Source: JANNGZ01 sp031404155 (GTDB taxonomy: Bacteria; Pseudomonadota; Gammaproteobacteria; Burkholderiales; Burkholderiaceae_C). Taken from it: a stretch of DNA of 9,206 nucleotides. Made by a program: the position numbers and the translations under genes. Where the stretch lies: contig JANNGZ010000077.1 in the NCBI GenBank assembly GCA_031404155.1, positions 1 through 9,206 on the forward strand, written 5' to 3'. The notes beneath the pieces are model-generated. The model saw only the letters and a program-made list of their open reading frames with translations, ran no database searches and was not told where the DNA came from. Of this stretch, positions 6,536 to 9,206 are shown piece after piece; the first letter of the stretch is position 1, and each line of letters starts with the position of its first letter.

Positions 6536-7982
6536 CTTTGATGCCGATGCCGCCTACCTTGCCGTGAAGGCGCGCGATGCGCGCTTCGACGGCCGCTTCT
6601 TCGTCGGCGTCACCAGCACCCGCATCTACTGCCGCCCGGTGTGCCGCGTGCGCACCCCCAAGCGCGAGAACTGCCGCTTCTACGACACCCCCGCACAGGC
6701 CGAGGCGCACCATTTCCGGCCCTGCCTGAAGTGCCGGCCCGAGCTGGCGCCGGGGCTCTCGCTGATGGATTCGTCGCAGGTGCTGGCGCAGCACGCGGCG
6801 CACCAGATCGAAGACGCGGCGCGCGAAGGCCGCGAGTTGTACATGCCCGAGGTGGCCACCCGCCTGGGCGTAACCGACCGCCATCTGCGCCGCATCTTCC
6901 AGGACGCCCATGGCGTGTCGCCGCAGGAGTTCCTGAACACGCAGCGCCTGCTGCTGGCCAAGCAGTTGCTCACCGACACCCCGATGCCGGTGACCCAGGT
7001 GGCGCTGGCCAGCGGCTTCACCAGCCTGCGCCGCTTCAATGCCGCTTTCCTTCAGAGCTACCGCCTGAGCCCGAGCGCGCTGCGGCGCGAGCGGCCCGGC
7101 GCGCCCGCCTTGAGCGACGGCGCGCTCACGGTGCGGCTGGGCTACCGACCGCCGTACGACGTGAGCGGAGTGCTGCGGTTCTTTCGCGACCGGCAGATTG
7201 CGGGTGTCGAGTCGGTGAGTGGCACCGACATCCGGCGCACGCTCGCCTGGCCCTACCTGGGCGGCGTGCTTGCCGGCTGGATCGCCGCACGCTTCGATGA
7301 AACTCGAAACGAAGTGGAGTTGAAAATCGCGCCCGCGCTGATGCCGGTGCTGGCCGGCGTGTTGCAGCGATTTCGACAGGCACTCGACCTGGACGCCGAC
7401 CCGGCGCGGGTCGACCCCGGGCTCGCCGCGCTGCCGGTGCCGCCGCGCGCGGGCGTCCGGGTGCCCAGCGGCATGAACGGCTTCGAGATCGCGGCGCGGG
7501 TGGTCCTCGGCCAGCAGGTCACCGTGGCCGCGGCGCGCACCTTGACCCAGCGCTTGGTCGAGCGCTTCGGTGAGCCGGTCGAGACACCTTTCCCGGAACT
7601 GAATCGGCTGTTCCCGTCGGCACAAGCCATCGCGCAGGCCGACCCCGAGGTGGTCGGCAAGCTCGGCATCGTGCGCCAGCGGGTGCGCGCCTTGCAGGTG
7701 CTCGCGGCGGCGGTGCATGAAGGGCAGATCGTCCTGCACCGCGGTGCGCCGCTGGAGGCCACGCTCGATGCGCTGCGCGCGCTGCCGGGCATCGGCGAAT
7801 GGACGGTGCAGTTGATCGCGATGCGTGCACTGGCCTGGCCCGACGCCTTCCCGGCCACCGACATTGGTGTTCTGAACGCGCTCGGCACCCGCGACGTGCG
7901 CGCGGTGCAGGCGCAGGCCGAGGCCTGGCGGCCGTGGCGTGCGTATGCGGTGATGCGGCTTTGGCAAACCTTGGAGCAATGA
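6531..7982 (+). CDS. alkA: Ada-N/AraC-HTH/AlkA fusion: 3-methyladenine DNA glycosylase II and putative regulator
   Basis: This 483-residue multidomain DNA-alkylation-repair protein starts with an Ada-type zinc and methyl-phosphotriester domain (about 3-77). It has four cysteines, C34, C38, C65 and C68, in IYCRPVC and RPCLKC; C34 matches the methyl-accepting Cys38 of E. coli Ada. An AraC-type helix-turn-helix follows (about 85-187, with VTQVALASGFTSLRRFNAAF at 154-173). An AlkA N-terminal-like domain spans about 198-300. The HhH-GPD glycosylase domain (about 310-480) contains LPGIGEWTVQLIAMRAL (418-434) and FPATDIGV, where D444 is the probable catalytic aspartate. It should excise 3-methyladenine and other alkylated bases, and may also be methylation-activated and regulate its own operon, as Ada does. 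The stop is one base before the ogt start. The assignment is secure; the regulatory role is inferred. Confidence 0.95.
   Translation: MTFDADAAYLAVKARDARFDGRFFVGVTSTRIYCRPVCRVRTPKRENCRFYDTPAQAEAHHFRPCLKCRPELAPGLSLMDSSQVLAQHAAHQIEDAAREGRELYMPEVATRLGVTDRHLRRIFQDAHGVSPQEFLNTQRLLLAKQLLTDTPMPVTQVALASGFTSLRRFNAAFLQSYRLSPSALRRERPGAPALSDGALTVRLGYRPPYDVSGVLRFFRDRQIAGVESVSGTDIRRTLAWPYLGGVLAGWIAARFDETRNEVELKIAPALMPVLAGVLQRFRQALDLDADPARVDPGLAALPVPPRAGVRVPSGMNGFEIAARVVLGQQVTVAAARTLTQRLVERFGEPVETPFPELNRLFPSAQAIAQADPEVVGKLGIVRQRVRALQVLAAAVHEGQIVLHRGAPLEATLDALRALPGIGEWTVQLIAMRALAWPDAFPATDIGVLNALGTRDVRAVQAQAEAWRPWRAYAVMRLWQTLEQ
7973..7976 (+). promoter_or_regulatory. Shine-Dalgarno of ogt inside the end of the AlkA-fusion gene
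   Basis: GGAG, seven bases before ATG 7984, overlaps the last codons of the upstream gene. The stop (TGA 7980-7982) and the new start are separated by one base, which indicates translational coupling. Confidence 0.65.
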
Positions 7983-7983
7983 A

Positions 7984-8508
7984 ATGACCGTGGCACAACT
8001 TCCCAACCTGGTCGCGCAAGCGCGCCTCGATTCACCGCTCGGCCCCTTGCTCGCGGCGGCCACGCAGCTAGGCCTCGCAGGCCTGTGGTTCGACGGGCAG
8101 GCGCACCACCCCGGCGCCCTCGCCGCGCCGGCGAATGCGAACAATCCTTTCATCGTGCAGGCACAGCGCGCGCTCGACGCCTACTGGCGCGGCGCCGTGC
8201 CGCGCCGCTTCGAGCTGCCGCTGGACCTGCTCGGCACCCCGTTCCAGCGCCGCGTTTGGCAGGCGCTGCTGCGCATCGCACCCGGGCGCACTTGCAGCTA
8301 TGGCGAGGTGGCCGCAAGCGCCGGCTCGGCGGGCGCGGTGCGCGCCGCGGGCGCCGCGATCGGGCGCAACCCGGTGAGCATCATCGTGCCCTGCCACCGC
8401 GTCATCGGCCGCGATGGCTCGCTCACCGGCTACGCCGGCGGGCTGCATCGCAAGCAGGCGCTGCTCGAACTCGAGGGCGCGCTGCCGCGGCTAGCGGCGG
8501 CGGCATGA
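7984..8508 (+). CDS. ogt: Methylated-DNA--[protein]-cysteine S-methyltransferase (O6-methylguanine repair)
   Basis: This suicide repair enzyme transfers the alkyl group from O6-alkylguanine (and O4-alkylthymine) in DNA to its own cysteine. It has 174 residues, the usual length for Ogt. The conserved DNA-binding and active-site part begins at GTPFQRRVWQALLRI (84-98), continues with SYGEVA (105-110) and AVRAAGAAIGRNP (118-130, with R120 as the arginine finger). The catalytic IVPCHRVIGRDGSLTGYAGG (134-153) contains acceptor C137. GLHRKQALLELEG closes the domain. The N-terminal ~75 residues form the variable ribonuclease-like domain. It follows the AlkA fusion after a single base and is surely co-transcribed. 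Together the two genes restore the Ada set of activities. No Ada N-terminal domain is attached here. Confidence 0.96.
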   Translation: MTVAQLPNLVAQARLDSPLGPLLAAATQLGLAGLWFDGQAHHPGALAAPANANNPFIVQAQRALDAYWRGAVPRRFELPLDLLGTPFQRRVWQALLRIAPGRTCSYGEVAASAGSAGAVRAAGAAIGRNPVSIIVPCHRVIGRDGSLTGYAGGLHRKQALLELEGALPRLAAAA

Positions 8509-8709
8509 GCCTGACCGGCCGCCCGAAAGGAAGGCCTTGTGCCGAGAACACGCGCAGGCCGGGCACCATTCGCCAAGTACAGCGCCAGCGGCCCGCCACA
8601 CCTTCACGCCACTCGGCCGCCGCCGGGTTGTCGCTGTTGTACTGGCCGACGAGCTCCGTGTTGACCGCGTGATCGACTCTCGCGTCTAAATGCGCGAGGG
8701 CTTCTCGCG
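8509..8709. other. Convergent intergenic region with no recognised gene
   Basis: These 201 bp lie between the convergent ogt and toxin genes. I recognise no RNA or gene. A minus-strand frame stays open here and reads, near 8665-8600, NTELVGQYNSDNPAAAEW, which looks more protein-like than a typical GC-rich shadow. It has no ATG or GTG with a ribosome-binding site, runs on antisense into ogt, and is not identified. The right end holds the competing hairpins described separately. Confidence 0.5.
8679..8709 (-). terminator. Competing hairpins directly after the toxin stop
   Basis: CTCGCG (8679-8684), CGCGAG (8693-8698) and CTCGCG again (8704-8709) can form two mutually exclusive 6-bp hairpins, with loops of eight and five bases. 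The toxin stop codon (TAG, 8712-8710) abuts the element. There is no U-tract, so it may be a rho-assisted terminator, an mRNA 3'-end stabiliser or a repeat remnant. Confidence 0.4.
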
Positions 8710-9039
8710 CTACTCGAACAGATCGGCATGCATGCCGACGCGCACGAACACGATCTGCTCGTTCGCACTGCTGCCCTGCAGCTGGTAGATGAGCAGAAAG
8801 TCGCCGCCGATGTGGCACTCGCGATGGTCGGCCCAGTCGCCGACAAGTGCGTGGTCCAGCCACTCCGGCCCGAGCGGCGCATCGTTGGAGATCAGCGCCA
8901 ACATGACTTCCTTCAGGCGCTTCATGTCGAAGCGGCCTGAATGCGTCAGGCGGGTCCAGTCCTTGACGAAGGCCTTTGTTCGGTCCGACGCCCGCGGCAG
9001 GACCGCGCGCTTATCGCTTGGCGCCTTTTTCAAGATCAT
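8710..9039 (-). CDS. YafQ-family (RelE superfamily) mRNA-interferase toxin
   Basis: This is a 109-residue probable ribosome-dependent endoribonuclease toxin of a type II toxin-antitoxin pair. The core matches YafQ along its length: FDMKRLKEVMLALISNDAPL, DHALVGDWADHRECHIGGDFLLIYQL and VFVRVGMHADLF. Residues equivalent to the YafQ active site are present: H63 (YafQ H50), H76 (H63), D80 (D67), H104 (H87) and F108 (F91). YafQ W68 is replaced by F81. It is about 17 residues longer than E. coli YafQ (92 aa), because of a basic N-terminal extension that follows from starting at ATG 9039; no good alternative start is evident. It overlaps the 3' end of the antitoxin gene by 29 bp, the usual translational coupling. 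The family is well supported; activity is inferred. Confidence 0.88.
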   Translation of the reverse strand: MILKKAPSDKRAVLPRASDRTKAFVKDWTRLTHSGRFDMKRLKEVMLALISNDAPLGPEWLDHALVGDWADHRECHIGGDFLLIYQLQGSSANEQIVFVRVGMHADLFE

Positions 9040-9206
9040 GAATCAGCGCTTTAGCCGATGCGAAACGCGCCTTGCTGATCGTCCGCGCCTCTGCCATCGC
9101 CGCACGCGTGTCGGCATTGGGCGCCTTCAGTGCAAACGGAAGTTTCTGCTCGGCCACGACCCGCGTGAGGAACACGCGCACGGCGTCCGACACCGACAGC
9201 CCCATC
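9011..9206 (-). CDS. DinJ/RelB-family antitoxin, 5' end cut by the window
   Basis: This is the C-terminal part (about 65 residues) of an antitoxin that binds and neutralises the adjacent toxin and normally represses the shared promoter. MGLSVSDAVRVFLTRVVAEQKLPFAL matches the DinJ segment in the second half of the ribbon-helix-helix domain (GMGLTISDLVRITLTKVA...LPF). In DinJ about 25 residues precede it. The ATG at 9205 is therefore an internal methionine, and the true start lies beyond base 9206. The rest, with ARTISKARFASAKALIHDLEKGAKR, is the toxin-binding tail. The TAA stop (9013-9011) lies inside the toxin gene. The operator and promoter are outside the window. Confidence 0.82.
   Translation of the reverse strand, partial: MGLSVSDAVRVFLTRVVAEQKLPFALKAPNADTRAAMAEARTISKARFASAKALIHDLEKGAKR

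Noticed and set aside
6465..8153. A 562-codon open frame on the minus strand
   Set aside because: It is a shadow of the AlkA-fusion and ogt genes, whose catalytic residues and domain order leave no doubt about the coding strand.
9203..9205. ATG at 9205 as the true start of the antitoxin
   Set aside because: The DinJ family has about 25 residues before this GMGL-like methionine, including the first strand and helix of the DNA-binding fold. The frame continues to the window edge, so it is treated as partial.

Overview
The window looks like chromosomal DNA of a high-GC betaproteobacterium, probably of the order Burkholderiales (Rubrivivax/Leptothrix/Comamonadaceae-like). The reasons are the very GC-rich third codon positions, the long antisense shadow frames, the gene families present, and a hairpin-rich intergenic repeat of a style common in that group. 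This placement is inference, because no rRNA or other phylogenetic marker is present.

Layout, left to right. (1) Positions 1-4243 are a minus-strand surface-polysaccharide cluster. In transcription order it holds an AlgC-type phosphomannomutase/phosphoglucomutase (4243-2855), a GT2-like glycosyltransferase (2749-1706), a family 25 glycosyltransferase (1681-806) and an FkbM-type methyltransferase (798-64). It is followed at the left edge by the ribosome-binding site and start codon of a further gene that leaves the window. (2) A 155-bp divergent intergenic region (4244-4398) separates the cluster from a plus-strand two-component system: a LytS/AlgZ-type membrane histidine kinase (4399-5565) overlapping a LytTR (AlgR-type) response regulator (5550-6383). 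(3) Positions 6531-8508 hold a two-gene alkylation-repair unit on the plus strand. It consists of an Ada-N/AraC-HTH/AlkA fusion and, one base later, an Ogt-type O6-methylguanine-DNA methyltransferase. (4) On the minus strand at the right edge is a YafQ/DinJ-type toxin-antitoxin pair, with the antitoxin cut by the window end.

How the parts work together. The mutase would supply sugar-1-phosphates for nucleotide sugars, the two glycosyltransferases would build a surface glycan, and the FkbM enzyme would O-methylate it. The kinase/regulator pair resembles AlgZ/AlgR. In Pseudomonas AlgR controls algC, so its position divergent to an algC-like gene suggests, without proving, local control. The repair pair splits the activities of Ada and AlkA over two co-transcribed genes.

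The most unusual signal is a ~65-bp dispersed repeat present in two inverted copies (1-68 and 6471-6535). Its 3' end is itself the Shine-Dalgarno sequence and ATG start codon of the next gene. In the left copy the repeat also carries the stop codon of the preceding gene, so it exactly fills a gene-gene junction. A third, partly related copy lies at 2785-2850. This looks like a small mobile or dispersed translation-initiation module.
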